Positions 18,350 through 26,431 are shown, counted from the first letter of the stretch. The stretch is 64,000 nucleotides of DNA from Pseudomonas sp. J452 (GCF_024666525.1 NZ_CP088294.1:4278001-4342000); one strand, 5' to 3'. Program-made: numbers and translations. The notes: generated from the letters alone by a model not told the origin.

Positions 18350-19369
18350 ATGACCGACCACCACTTCCCCCTCGCTGCCGTCGTCGGCGCCGATGACCTC
18401 AAGCTGGCCCTGTGCCTGGTGGCCGTCGACCCGGCCATCGGCGGGGTGCTGATCGAAGGCCCGCGCGGCATGGCCAAGTCGACCCTGGCTCGCGGCCTGG
18501 CCGAGCTGCTGCCCAGCGGCCATTTCGTCACCCTGCCGCTGGGCGCCAGCGAGGAACGCATCGTCGGCACCCTCGACCTGGACGCCGCCCTCGGTGAAGG
18601 CCGCGCGCAGTTCTGCCCCGGTCTGCTGAGCAAGGCCGATGGCGGCGTGCTGTATGTCGACGAGGTCAATCTGCTGCCAGATCACCTGGTCGACCTGCTG
18701 CTGGATGCCGCCGCCAGCGGGGTCAACCATATCGAGCGCGACGGCATCTCCCATCGCCACAGCGCGCGCTTCGTGCTGATCGGTACGATGAACGGCGAGG
18801 AAGGCGAACTGCGCCCGCAACTGCTGGATCGCTTTGGCCTCAACCTGGCCCTGGACGGCCAGCCGCAACCGGCCCAGCGCGCCGAGATCATGCGCCGCCG
18901 GCTGGCCTTCGACAGCGACCCGCAGGCCTTCCTGCACAGCTGGGCCGCCGCCCAGGATGAGCTGCGCAGCCGCTGCCTGAACGCTCGCGAACGCCTGGCA
19001 GGGATTCCCCTGTCCGACGCCGCGCTGGAGGCCATCGCCCTGCGCTGCTTCGCCGCCGGCGTCGACGGCCTGCGCGCCGACCTGGTCTGGCTGCGCGCCG
19101 CCCGCGCCCATGCGGCCTGGCGCGGAGCCGAGCGCATCGACGATCAGGACATCGACGCGGTGGCCGACTTCGTCCTGCGCCATCGCCGCCGCCCTGCGCC
19201 GCCAGCCCAAACCCCACAGCAACAACAGCCACAACAGCAGCAACCCGCGCCAAGCCCGTCCACCGCCAACGCACCGCCCCAAGGCGAAGGCCAGTGGGGC
19301 GAACTGCCAGCGCAGGTCCAGGCCATGGGCGAACGGCGCGAACCGCCGCGCTGGGCAAAAAAGCCCTGA
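18350..19369 (+). CDS. ChlI/BchI-like AAA+ ATPase (cobaltochelatase partner)
   Basis: 339 residues. Walker A is GPRGMAKST (37-45), Walker B is VLYVDEVNLL, and LIGTMNGEEGELRPQLLDRFG carries sensor 1 and the arginine-finger region, all typical of magnesium-chelatase subunit I. The C-terminus is a low-complexity Gln/Pro tail. With no CobS/CobT in the window, this and the next gene probably power CobN; that is inference from context. The start at 18350 follows GGAATCGCC and begins the conserved domain. Confidence 0.88.
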   Translation: MTDHHFPLAAVVGADDLKLALCLVAVDPAIGGVLIEGPRGMAKSTLARGLAELLPSGHFVTLPLGASEERIVGTLDLDAALGEGRAQFCPGLLSKADGGVLYVDEVNLLPDHLVDLLLDAAASGVNHIERDGISHRHSARFVLIGTMNGEEGELRPQLLDRFGLNLALDGQPQPAQRAEIMRRRLAFDSDPQAFLHSWAAAQDELRSRCLNARERLAGIPLSDAALEAIALRCFAAGVDGLRADLVWLRAARAHAAWRGAERIDDQDIDAVADFVLRHRRRPAPPAQTPQQQQPQQQQPAPSPSTANAPPQGEGQWGELPAQVQAMGERREPPRWAKKP

Positions 19370-20061
19370 GCATCCGCCCGCGCCAGCCCCTCGGCGCGGA
19401 TGCCAGAGCGAAACCGGGCAGCCTGAACGGCGGGCGCAATGGCGCCAGCCGCAGCGGCTTGCTGGGCGCCATCGACTGGCCGGCGACCTTGCTCAAGGGC
19501 CGCCCGCGCAGCCGTCAGGATCTGCTACGCCGCCCACGCAGCGCGCAGCCCAGCGAACTCTGGCTGGTAATAGTCGATGCCTCCGCCTCGACCCGCCGCC
19601 ATGGCGCCCTGAGTCAGGCCAAGGGCCTGCTCGCCGAAGTGTTCGAGGCGGCCTACCGCCAACGCGCGCGCCTGGCCCTGCTGCACGCCACCGGCACACA
19701 ACCGCGCTGGCTATGGCAGGGCCAAAAAACCTCGACCGCCCTGCGCGACTGGCTCGACCAGCTCGGCGCCGGCGGCGGCACCCCGCTGATCGAGGCCCTG
19801 CAGCAGGCCGCACGGTGGCAGACACGGCGCCAACGCCGACAACCAGGCGAACAGCAGCACCTGCTGATCCTCACCGACGGCCGCCTGCGCGACTGGCCCG
19901 CCCTGCCCGCCAGCCAGTGCCCGGCGCTGCTGGTGGATATCGAACGCACGCCCGTGCGCCTCGGCCGCGCCCACCTGCTGGCCGCGCAACTGGGCGCCGA
20001 CTACCGCCATATCGACTCGCTGGCGCCCAGCGCCAAGTCCCCCACCTGGAACACACCATGA
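19294..20061 (+). CDS. ChlD-like protein with von Willebrand factor A domain
   Basis: About 255 residues from a GTG at 19294, overlapping the end of the ATPase gene by 76 bp. The N-terminal third is basic and poorly conserved, so the true start may lie further in. The VWA domain begins near residue 88 with a MIDAS motif, DASAST, and has GGGTPL and ILTDG further on. It lacks the N-terminal AAA module of full ChlD. It probably forms the chelatase motor with the ChlI-like protein. Its stop overlaps the cobF start (ATGA). Confidence 0.8.
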   Translation: MGRTASAGPGHGRTARTAALGKKALSIRPRQPLGADARAKPGSLNGGRNGASRSGLLGAIDWPATLLKGRPRSRQDLLRRPRSAQPSELWLVIVDASASTRRHGALSQAKGLLAEVFEAAYRQRARLALLHATGTQPRWLWQGQKTSTALRDWLDQLGAGGGTPLIEALQQAARWQTRRQRRQPGEQQHLLILTDGRLRDWPALPASQCPALLVDIERTPVRLGRAHLLAAQLGADYRHIDSLAPSAKSPTWNTP

Positions 20062-20825
20062 AAGAACTGCTGCTGGTCGGCATCGGCGCCGGCGACCCCG
20101 ACTACATCACGATGCAGGCGCTCAAGGCGCTGCGCCGCGCCGACGTGATCTTCCTGCTCGACAAGGGCCCGGCCAAGCACAAGCTCAACGCCCTGCGCCG
20201 GGAAATCTGCACGCGCTACCTCGACGGCCACACGCCACGTTTTGCCGAAGGTGTACAACCGGAGCGCGAGCGCGAGGCCGCCGACTACCGCGCCAGCGTG
20301 GACGAGCTGAACCGCGACAAGCAGGCGGTGTTCGAGCAGCTGATCGACGCGCAGATGGCCGACGGCGAAGTGGCCGCCTTTATGGTCTGGGGCGACCCCT
20401 CGCTGTACGACAGCAGCATCCGCATCATCGAGGCCATCGCCGCCGCGCGCAGCGACCTGAGCTACGAAGTGATCCCCGGCATCACCAGCCTGCAGGCACT
20501 CACCGCCCGCCACCGCGTACCGCTCAACAGCATCGGCCGCGCCGTGGAAATCACCACCGGCCGCCTGCTCGCCGAGGGCTGGCCGCAAGGCGTGGACAGC
20601 GTGGCGGTGATGCTCGACGCCAAGGACAGCTACCTGCGTTTTGTTGGGCAGGGGCTGCATATCTATTGGGGGGCGTATGTGGGGACGGCGGACGAGATTT
20701 TGATTGCTGGAGCGTTGGACGAGGTGGCGGAGCGGATTGCCGCGACCCGCGCGCAGGCGCGGGAGAGGAATGGGTGGATTATGGATAGCTACCTGCTGCG
20801 CAAGAGCAGAACGGCGCGGGATTGA
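20058..20825 (+). CDS. cobF: Precorrin-6A synthase (deacetylating) CobF
   Basis: 255 residues of the precorrin methyltransferase fold, with GIGAGDPDYITMQA at the start, VWGDPSLYDS in the middle and VIPGITSLQAL following. CobF methylates C-1 and removes the acetyl group, giving precorrin-6A in the aerobic pathway. The ATG overlaps the ChlD-like stop. From about 20640 to the end the codon use shifts from C-rich to G/T-rich third positions although the protein still reads normally; see findings. Confidence 0.93.
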   Translation: MKELLLVGIGAGDPDYITMQALKALRRADVIFLLDKGPAKHKLNALRREICTRYLDGHTPRFAEGVQPEREREAADYRASVDELNRDKQAVFEQLIDAQMADGEVAAFMVWGDPSLYDSSIRIIEAIAAARSDLSYEVIPGITSLQALTARHRVPLNSIGRAVEITTGRLLAEGWPQGVDSVAVMLDAKDSYLRFVGQGLHIYWGAYVGTADEILIAGALDEVAERIAATRAQARERNGWIMDSYLLRKSRTARD

Positions 20826-21211
20826 GATCGACGGTGGACAAGCAGAGCGTTGTCCTCCTACCCACGATCCAACCCGCGCAGGCTGGATGGCAACCCCGTG
20901 GAAAACTGCGCAGCGTTTTCCACCCTGGTTGCCTAGGCTACTTGCTGGTTACGACCCAATCGGCCTTTTAGAACTGGAAGAAACCGCCCCAAAGCGGCCG
21001 GGCGCGATAGGCGGGAATCGGCCAAAAGCAGGCCATGGACACGCGGCTAGCGACTTCGTAATCTCCGCGCAGACCATGTCGCTTTTTCTCCCCGCCTCAT
21101 GTTGCGTTTCCAGCGCGTCTTGCAAGCTGCTGAAGGAGTTATCCATGTACAAGGAACGTCATACGCCACAAAGAGCGCACCGCATTACGCCACTTGTGGC
21201 GTCTACTTATA
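20826..21211. other. Non-coding gap between cobF and the cassette array
   Basis: I see no convincing gene in these 386 bp. At 20889-20933 there is a large nested hairpin: GGCAACC...GGTTGCC outside and GTGGAAAAC/GTTTTCCAC inside. It is probably the end of the cobF transcript and also a repeat of Pseudomonas type. Next to the first cassette boundary is a CGCCACTTGTGGCG palindrome (near 21188-21201). No integron integrase gene is present here. Confidence 0.7.
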
Positions 21212-21243
21212 GTTAGGCTCACAGAGGCAGAGGTCATAGCAGG

Positions 21244-21441
21244 ATGCATCCAGACCTAAAATCCCTAATAAGCAAGGGGCGATCCCAAGGCTTCCTACTG
21301 AAGTCTGAAGTCCTAGAAATATTGCCTGAAGACATCACACAAGAAGAGCTTATCAATGACATATTGCTGATGATCAGCGATATGGGTATCTCTATAGTCA
21401 ATGATCAAGCGAGCGCTAACAATGGACACCCAGAAGCCTAA
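21244..21441 (+). CDS. Cassette 1: stand-alone sigma-70 region 1.1-like protein
   Basis: 65 residues that align end to end with region 1.1 of RpoD-type sigma factors. LKSLISKGRSQGFL matches the first helices, LPEDIT matches the conserved LPEDI block, and DILLMISDMGI matches the DII-MINDMGI block. No other sigma region is present. In whole sigma factors this acidic domain occupies the DNA channel of RNA polymerase and blocks DNA binding by free sigma. A free copy could bind polymerase or mimic DNA, which is inference. It starts 26 bp after the first GTTAGGC boundary and ends inside the cassette before attC1. Confidence 0.85.
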   Translation: MHPDLKSLISKGRSQGFLLKSEVLEILPEDITQEELINDILLMISDMGISIVNDQASANNGHPEA

Positions 21442-21512
21442 CAAATGATTCAAGCCGTTCGCTTCTCTCACTCGGGGCTGGCTAAAGCCGGCCCCTTAGC
21501 CAAACGTTAGGC
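21436..21512 (+). repeat. attC site 1
   Basis: Runs from GCCTAAC to GTTAGGC, 77 bp, with inner complementary arms around a GGCTGGCTAAAGCCGGCC core. Confidence 0.93.
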
Positions 21513-21520
21513 GTAAACAA

Positions 21521-21811
21521 ATGAAATCGCCTTTTAAAGCCACTTTCTTTGCCTTTGCAGCGTGCATTTCTGCAGAAGCTATTCCCGCAAGCTCACTACC
21601 TGGGGTGGACAGCGTTCAAGAGCATGAAATTATCGGCCTTGGCACCGTGCGCATAGGGCAAGAGCTCACCCATGCAAAGTTCGGCGTTGGGAAAGTTGAA
21701 GAGATCCAACCAGGAGAAGAAGGCATCACGGTTATAAACATAACCTTCCCTTCTGTTGGCTCAAAATGGCTTATTGCAGAGCATGCGAATTTAAAGCAGG
21801 TCACCGAGTGA
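21521..21811 (+). CDS. Cassette 2: UvrD/PcrA C-terminal (Tudor-like) domain protein with a signal-like N-terminus
   Basis: 96 residues. Residues about 45-94 match the C-terminal domain of UvrD/PcrA helicases: RIGQELTHAKFGVGKV, then SKWLIAEHANLKQV, which parallels the UvrD pattern G-K-H-AKFG-G-V ... G-KWL-A-YA-L. In PcrA/UvrD this domain is known to contact RNA polymerase. The first 24 residues look like a cleavable signal peptide (Lys, then FFAFAAC, then AEA), which would place the domain outside the cytoplasm. A GTG at 21604 would give a cytoplasmic form, so the start is unresolved. Confidence 0.75.
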   Translation: MKSPFKATFFAFAACISAEAIPASSLPGVDSVQEHEIIGLGTVRIGQELTHAKFGVGKVEEIQPGEEGITVINITFPSVGSKWLIAEHANLKQVTE

Positions 21812-21814
21812 GCC

Positions 21815-21890
21815 GCCTAACAAATGGTTCAAGTCACTCGCTTCGCTCGTTCGGGACCGCGTTCCGCGGCCCCTTAACCAAACGTTAGGC
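21815..21890 (+). repeat. attC site 2
   Basis: GCCTAAC to GTTAGGC, 76 bp, closely similar to sites 1 and 4. Confidence 0.93.
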
Positions 21891-21913
21891 CTTGTATAGC
21901 GCTTTGGACAAAC

Positions 21914-22465
21914 ATGGATCATCTACGTTTACGCTTGATGCATAGGGAAGCCATAAGAAGGCTTTCCGACGCGCAAATCTTAGTGGAAGCTGATCCACTT
22001 GGGTCTAGGCGCGCTGATTCAGACCATTTGCTCAAACTGCTCGGATTGGAGCTACTTCTCAAGTTTCTGTTTGAAATTGAGCAATCACGACAAGCAGATG
22101 AATTCGGCCATGACTACAAAGCCATCTTCTCCGCTCTTCAACCAGAAACCCAAGCGCGGCTGATATCGCTTTGCGGCGAGCGCATAGGGCCATCGGCCTT
22201 CACTGCAGAGTCAACAAAAACCCTTGCTGAATGGGGTCGGAATTTCGTTGGTTTGAGGTATCCGTTTGAGCGCTACAAGGGGTTGTCCGAGGAGCAGTAC
22301 GCGGCAACATCCGCGCGCTGGCTTCAAAAGGGTGCAAAGCTGGAAAGCGCTACTTTTCGGTTCTACCCACAAGAGTTGACTGGAGCGCTGTATGCATTGC
22401 AAACCATCGCCAACGAACACGCTCTCCAAATCTTTGGCGAAGAGTTCATCCATGACATCATCTGA
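21914..22465 (+). CDS. Cassette 3: hypothetical protein, possibly HEPN-like
   Basis: 183 residues, largely alpha-helical. A segment LLKLLGLELLLKFLFEI followed by GHDYKAIF resembles the helix pair and the GHDL motif of HEPN-type proteins (residues about 38-75). A later RNFVGLRYPFERY block lacks the classical RX4-6H RNase motif, so enzymatic activity is doubtful. Nothing else is recognised. It begins 23 bp after attC2. Confidence 0.6.
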   Translation: MDHLRLRLMHREAIRRLSDAQILVEADPLGSRRADSDHLLKLLGLELLLKFLFEIEQSRQADEFGHDYKAIFSALQPETQARLISLCGERIGPSAFTAESTKTLAEWGRNFVGLRYPFERYKGLSEEQYAATSARWLQKGAKLESATFRFYPQELTGALYALQTIANEHALQIFGEEFIHDII

Positions 22466-22498
22466 TAAGCACACGGGATGGGCCAATTCCACCGAAAA

Positions 22499-22564
22499 GC
22501 CTAACTGGTCATTGCACACGGACGCCCATGCTTCGCATGGCGCTGGTGAACTTGGGCGTTAGGC
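22499..22564 (+). repeat. attC site 3 (divergent type)
   Basis: GCCTAAC to GTTAGGC, 66 bp, with an inner CCCATGCTTCGCATGG hairpin. Only the outer boxes match the neighbouring sites, so this cassette probably came from another lineage. Confidence 0.9.
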
Positions 22565-22670
22565 TAAATAATCGGAGCCATGCATCGAAGATGGTAGTGC
22601 CACACACAATGCGGATAAGACACACCACACATCTAGACCAAACAACCATCAATCAAACAAGACACAACTG

Positions 22671-23375
22671 ATGCGCCACTATATATTATTACTTCTTTTA
22701 ATTCTTTGCTCGGGCTGCATTCCAACCAAACAAATAATACCCAGCGACGATGGAGGGCGATTCGTTTTAGAAGAGGATATTTTCGAATTTTATGAAGGAC
22801 CATTCGGCGATCGATTTCTAGCAGGCCTTACCAAAGGCGAATATATAGCTATCGGCCATGACGAAGATGGCGTCTATTATCGCGGCCCACATAAATGTCT
22901 AGTATTTCTCAACGAGGAGCAAGGCTATCACTTTCTCGCCACTGGAGAGCGTCCAGGAACGCTGAGCAACCCCAGAGCAATTAATTTATTTACTGGGGAT
23001 GAGGGCGGCGTCTTTGTTCCATATGATTTCGAGGATGATGACCCGTGGTACTTTCATTATGCTGATTATCGAAATGCCACAGGAGATGCTGACTCAAAAA
23101 TCCCCCCGAGGCCCGCATCAAGTATAAATAAGCCAGAGCCGGAAACCACACCGGCCGCGGCAGTTTACATGCTACCCAATGTAAAAATAATTAACGGCGA
23201 CGACCCCAATGCTCTGCCACCGGCTGAAGCTGTTGTCGGCGGAGCAATAGGAGTGGTAGCCGGACGACAATTGGGATTGGCTGGACTCCGAGATGCGCAA
23301 GGCGGAATACTGCCTGGTGTAATGGTTAAAAGTGTGAAAGTTTTGGCAATCATACGCAACCTAAAAACACGCTGA
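22671..23375 (+). CDS. Cassette 4: hypothetical lipoprotein
   Basis: 234 residues. A short signal peptide with lipobox LCSGC (Cys16) suggests a membrane-anchored lipoprotein. A strongly acidic, aromatic-rich domain follows (about 25-145), then a Pro-rich linker (about 143-165). A small C-terminal segment contains VVGGAIGVVAGRQLG, which could be a glycine-zipper-like helix. No family is recognised. The leader between attC3 and the start is unusually long (106 bp) and AT-rich, and might hold a promoter. Confidence 0.6.
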   Translation: MRHYILLLLLILCSGCIPTKQIIPSDDGGRFVLEEDIFEFYEGPFGDRFLAGLTKGEYIAIGHDEDGVYYRGPHKCLVFLNEEQGYHFLATGERPGTLSNPRAINLFTGDEGGVFVPYDFEDDDPWYFHYADYRNATGDADSKIPPRPASSINKPEPETTPAAAVYMLPNVKIINGDDPNALPPAEAVVGGAIGVVAGRQLGLAGLRDAQGGILPGVMVKSVKVLAIIRNLKTR

Positions 23376-23384
23376 TGTGGCGCG

Positions 23385-23461
23385 GCCTAACAAATGGTTC
23401 AAGCCGTTCGCTTCGCTCACTCGGGACCGGCTAAAGCCGGCCCCTTAACCAAACGTTAGGA
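23385..23461 (+). repeat. attC site 4
   Basis: GCCTAAC to GTTAGGA, 77 bp, nearly the same as attC1. Confidence 0.92.
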
Positions 23462-23470
23462 GAAAGCCAC

Positions 23471-24370
23471 ATGCCTGAAAACGGTATTCGTAGCACATAC
23501 TCTCAATCTCCATTTCAGATTTTTATGTGCGATGACGCTGGCGTCATATCAACAGGTAGTGCATTTTTCTATGAATATGGGGAAGAATGGTTCCTTATTA
23601 CTAATTGGCATAATTTCAGTGGTCGGCACTTTTTGACGAGAGCTCCACTTAGCGATCCCTCAAGGTTTCCTACATATATTAAGGTGAAGTTATCCACCTA
23701 CATTGACGGGGATAAATTCACAACTACTGCGCAACAGGTTGATATTTACAAAGATTACGAACCATGCTGGTATCAACACCCTAAGTTAGGCCATACATGT
23801 GATGTGGTTGCCCTTCCTTTAAATAGGCCGAAAAGCTGTCCAGAATTCATGCATAACGCGGCCAACTGCATCAGTAAAATAAAAATCCCTGTAAAACCTG
23901 GCTGTACAGCGTTCATTATTGGATTCCCTCACTCCTTAAGTGTTGGATTTGGTCTGCCGCTGTGGAAATCTGGTTATATTGCCTCAGAGCCACATTACGA
24001 TATTGAAATAGGTGGAAGTCTTTCAGAAATTGCAGGGACTCAAGGCGGCACCAAATTGCCGGCGTTCTTTATCGACTCCCTAACTAGGTCGGGAATGTCT
24101 GGCTCCCCAGTTTTCGCTGCGTACACTGGAAACTGGGACTCATCAGATCCATACAAAGAATTGAATATGGATGACCCAAATTTTTGGAGTCGAGATGACG
24201 TCTTACTCGGTGAAAATCGGATGCAATTTATCGGCTGCTACAGCGGCAGAGTTGGAAGGGAAGAGGAAGGCGCGGCATTGGGCCTCTGTTGGCGAGAAGA
24301 CGTTATTCAAGAGATATGTAAATCTCGCAATATTGGCGAGCATCCACAAATAACGTCTAGTAACTCCTAA
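23471..24370 (+). CDS. Cassette 5: trypsin-like serine peptidase
   Basis: 299 residues without a signal peptide. A chymotrypsin-fold triad is visible: His in TNWHNFSG (about residue 50), Asp in CDVVALPL (about 113), and Ser in SGMSGSPVF (about 214). The Asp lies in DVVALPL, as in HtrA-like and cytoplasmic trypsin-domain proteins. It is probably an intracellular protease; bacterial trypsin-like proteases of this type occur in some defence modules, but no partner is present here. The stop codon lies inside the R'' box of attC5. Confidence 0.78.
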   Translation: MPENGIRSTYSQSPFQIFMCDDAGVISTGSAFFYEYGEEWFLITNWHNFSGRHFLTRAPLSDPSRFPTYIKVKLSTYIDGDKFTTTAQQVDIYKDYEPCWYQHPKLGHTCDVVALPLNRPKSCPEFMHNAANCISKIKIPVKPGCTAFIIGFPHSLSVGFGLPLWKSGYIASEPHYDIEIGGSLSEIAGTQGGTKLPAFFIDSLTRSGMSGSPVFAAYTGNWDSSDPYKELNMDDPNFWSRDDVLLGENRMQFIGCYSGRVGREEEGAALGLCWREDVIQEICKSRNIGEHPQITSSNS

Positions 24371-24440
24371 CAATTCGCTCAAAGCGCTCACTTCGCTCGC
24401 AGGGAGCGGCGAAGCCGGCCCCTTAGCTTAATCGTTAGCT
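24365..24440 (+). repeat. attC site 5
   Basis: TCCTAAC to GTTAGCT, 76 bp. The TAA of the upstream protease gene is part of the first box. Confidence 0.9.
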
Positions 24441-24456
24441 TCTATGGACATACGTC

Positions 24457-25296
24457 ATGTTATTTTCTAAGCGAAAAGGATTATCACCGGTTAAAGATAA
24501 AATCCAGAAAGATGGCATGGACGATGCACTAAGGCATGGACTCTGGAACGCATTACATCTGTGCATATGGGAAAAAATTGAATACAACCCTTACGACACT
24601 TCATTTCGCAACACCAATCTATATGAGCTATTCCAAAACTACTGGCATAATTTATTTAAGTTTCCACTAGACAACTTACCTAGCTATTTTGAGGAAGCGC
24701 ATAAGCGAATTCGAAAGTATTTTTTCGAATGCCAGTGGCATGAAGCTTACGATCTCATTGAGTTTACAGCACAAGTGTCCCCCAAAGATCTCAAAGATCA
24801 GTACGTAAATTTTTGCAACCACATACTTGAAAAAGAGCTTTCTGCCTATAGATTTATTGACCTACAGCTTACAGATATTACCAGTGAGGAAGAGATTGAA
24901 AGCATAGAAACAGCCATCAACGCTACGACCAAGTACACCGGAGCCAATAAACACCTCCGAACATCCTTGAACTTCCTCTCCGATCGCAAGTCGCCCGACT
25001 TTAGGAACTCCATTAAAGAGTCAATAAGCGCAGTAGAGTCGCTGTGCGCCTCTATATCCGGCGACCCCAAAGCAACGCTTGGTGCTGCATTAAACACAAT
25101 AGAACGCTCGCATCAGTTGCACCCTGCATTCAAGAAAGCGCTGTCTAGCTTGTATGGATACACAAGCGACTCCAATGGAATTCGCCATGCTCTGCTGGAA
25201 GAGAGCTCTATAAGCTATAGTGACGCAAAATTCATGCTTGTTGCGTGCAGTGCATTCGTAAACTATGTATTAGGCAAGGCCAGTGAAAAAAGCTAA
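24457..25296 (+). CDS. Cassette 6: AbiJ-like abortive infection protein (AbiJ-NTD4 plus HEPN-like C-terminus)
   Basis: 279 residues. The N-terminus FSKRKGLSPVKDKIQ, followed by MDDALRHGLWNAL, fits the AbiJ N-terminal domain 4 pattern. The C-terminal part GIRHALLEESSISYSDAKFML, with ACSAFVNYV after it, fits the HEPN-like domain of AbiJ proteins, where RH supplies the likely catalytic pair. Members are predicted phage-defence proteins that act by RNA cleavage and growth arrest. Activity here is inference from domain layout. It ends inside a shortened attC site. Confidence 0.75.
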   Translation: MLFSKRKGLSPVKDKIQKDGMDDALRHGLWNALHLCIWEKIEYNPYDTSFRNTNLYELFQNYWHNLFKFPLDNLPSYFEEAHKRIRKYFFECQWHEAYDLIEFTAQVSPKDLKDQYVNFCNHILEKELSAYRFIDLQLTDITSEEEIESIETAINATTKYTGANKHLRTSLNFLSDRKSPDFRNSIKESISAVESLCASISGDPKATLGAALNTIERSHQLHPAFKKALSSLYGYTSDSNGIRHALLEESSISYSDAKFMLVACSAFVNYVLGKASEKS

Positions 25297-25357
25297 AAAA
25301 GCGCTAACTTCGCTCACTGAGACCGGCGAAGCCTGCCCCTTAGCTTAATCGTTAGAC
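25292..25357 (+). repeat. attC site 6, with an internal deletion
   Basis: The right half matches attC5 up to GTTAGAC, but about 10 bp between the CTAA of the first box and AAAGCGCT are missing. The stop codon of the AbiJ-like gene falls in what remains of the first box. The site may recombine poorly. Confidence 0.75.
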
Positions 25358-25382
25358 GAAAACAGAACATACGGAGCTATAC

Positions 25383-26234
25383 ATGTTAACTGCGTATTCA
25401 GTGTTTATTGTCGCTATAATTTCTTATCCACTCTTTTGGCTGCATACCTTTAATCCTAATTATCGGGTAGGTATTTTTATCAAAAATAACCTCGATTCAA
25501 AGAACGAATTTGCGACTGACACCCCGCCGTCACTTCTCAGCGGTGCAGCAATTTTTTGGGCACTTTTATTTGGATTTGTCTACAGATATTTTCCAGAAAA
25601 TTGGTCTACCAATGGGTCCAATCTAGGTGGCCTTAGTCTCATTCTCGGCTTGGCTTGTGTCGCGATCACTGGAAAAATATACGTTGGTGCGATAGCGGAA
25701 AACCATAAGAGAGTTCTGTTTGATGGAACAAAAATTACTCGCCCTATAAAATGGCGCATTGTCGACATACTTACTGCAATTCCAGTTAATCTTACGGTTA
25801 CTCCACTTAACAAACTCTTATGGCTTCCTGTTTTTGGTTTGATTGCATGGCTGTTACACCCACTAAATATTCATGCATCCGTGATTGTTCCCGATTATGT
25901 ATTTTTGGCCGGAGCAATGTTTGTCCTCGGGCGACTATCGAGCATGTACATTAACAGAAAAGCAATTCCACTAGACGTTTCGATGGGCCACTCAAGCAAA
26001 CATCACTACCAGGGGCTTAAGCTCTTCTTAATTTCGGCATTCTGCATTTCCTCGTTCGTAGTTACCACTTCTTTAGTTGATGCAATACTTCAGAAAAGCG
26101 GATTCTCAACAGAGAATTTACCTTCATATTCGTTGCTGCTTGCAGGGCTGTCGGGAATTCCACTTATTACCGTGACTGGTGAATTTATATCAGCTATTTT
26201 TGCTGAAATATTTGAGCGAGTAGGTTTCGGATAA
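25383..26234 (+). CDS. Cassette 7: hypothetical polytopic membrane protein
   Basis: 283 residues with about seven hydrophobic helices spread over the length, starting with an N-terminal one (about 3-20). A basic cytoplasmic loop (about 110-125) and a His-rich loop (GHSSKHHYQG) are visible. No family is recognised. It sits 26 bp after attC6 and is one of the few multi-pass membrane proteins in such arrays. Confidence 0.6.
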   Translation: MLTAYSVFIVAIISYPLFWLHTFNPNYRVGIFIKNNLDSKNEFATDTPPSLLSGAAIFWALLFGFVYRYFPENWSTNGSNLGGLSLILGLACVAITGKIYVGAIAENHKRVLFDGTKITRPIKWRIVDILTAIPVNLTVTPLNKLLWLPVFGLIAWLLHPLNIHASVIVPDYVFLAGAMFVLGRLSSMYINRKAIPLDVSMGHSSKHHYQGLKLFLISAFCISSFVVTTSLVDAILQKSGFSTENLPSYSLLLAGLSGIPLITVTGEFISAIFAEIFERVGFG

Positions 26235-26331
26235 TTGGCGGTGCGAATCACCAAAACATGCATTCTAACCAAATATATCGAGAGTGCGCAGACACGAAAG
26301 GAACTGTTCTTTCCACAAAAATGCGAGGCGC

Positions 26332-26421
26332 CGCCTAACAATGCGCTCAACTGTCGCTCACTTCGTTCGCTGGACAGCCAAAAGCTGCGCTTTTGCCTGC
26401 CCGTTAGCTTAATCGTTAGAG
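26332..26421 (+). repeat. attC site 7
   Basis: GCCTAAC to GTTAGAG, 90 bp, the longest site of the array because of a larger inner hairpin (AGCCAAAAGCTGCGCTTTTG region). Confidence 0.88.
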
Positions 26422-26431
26422 GAGACGCAGC

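Noticed and set aside
20826..21211. Possible intI gene or attI site next to the first cassette
   Set aside because: No frame of integrase length or with tyrosine-recombinase motifs exists here; only a palindrome and a single box are visible.
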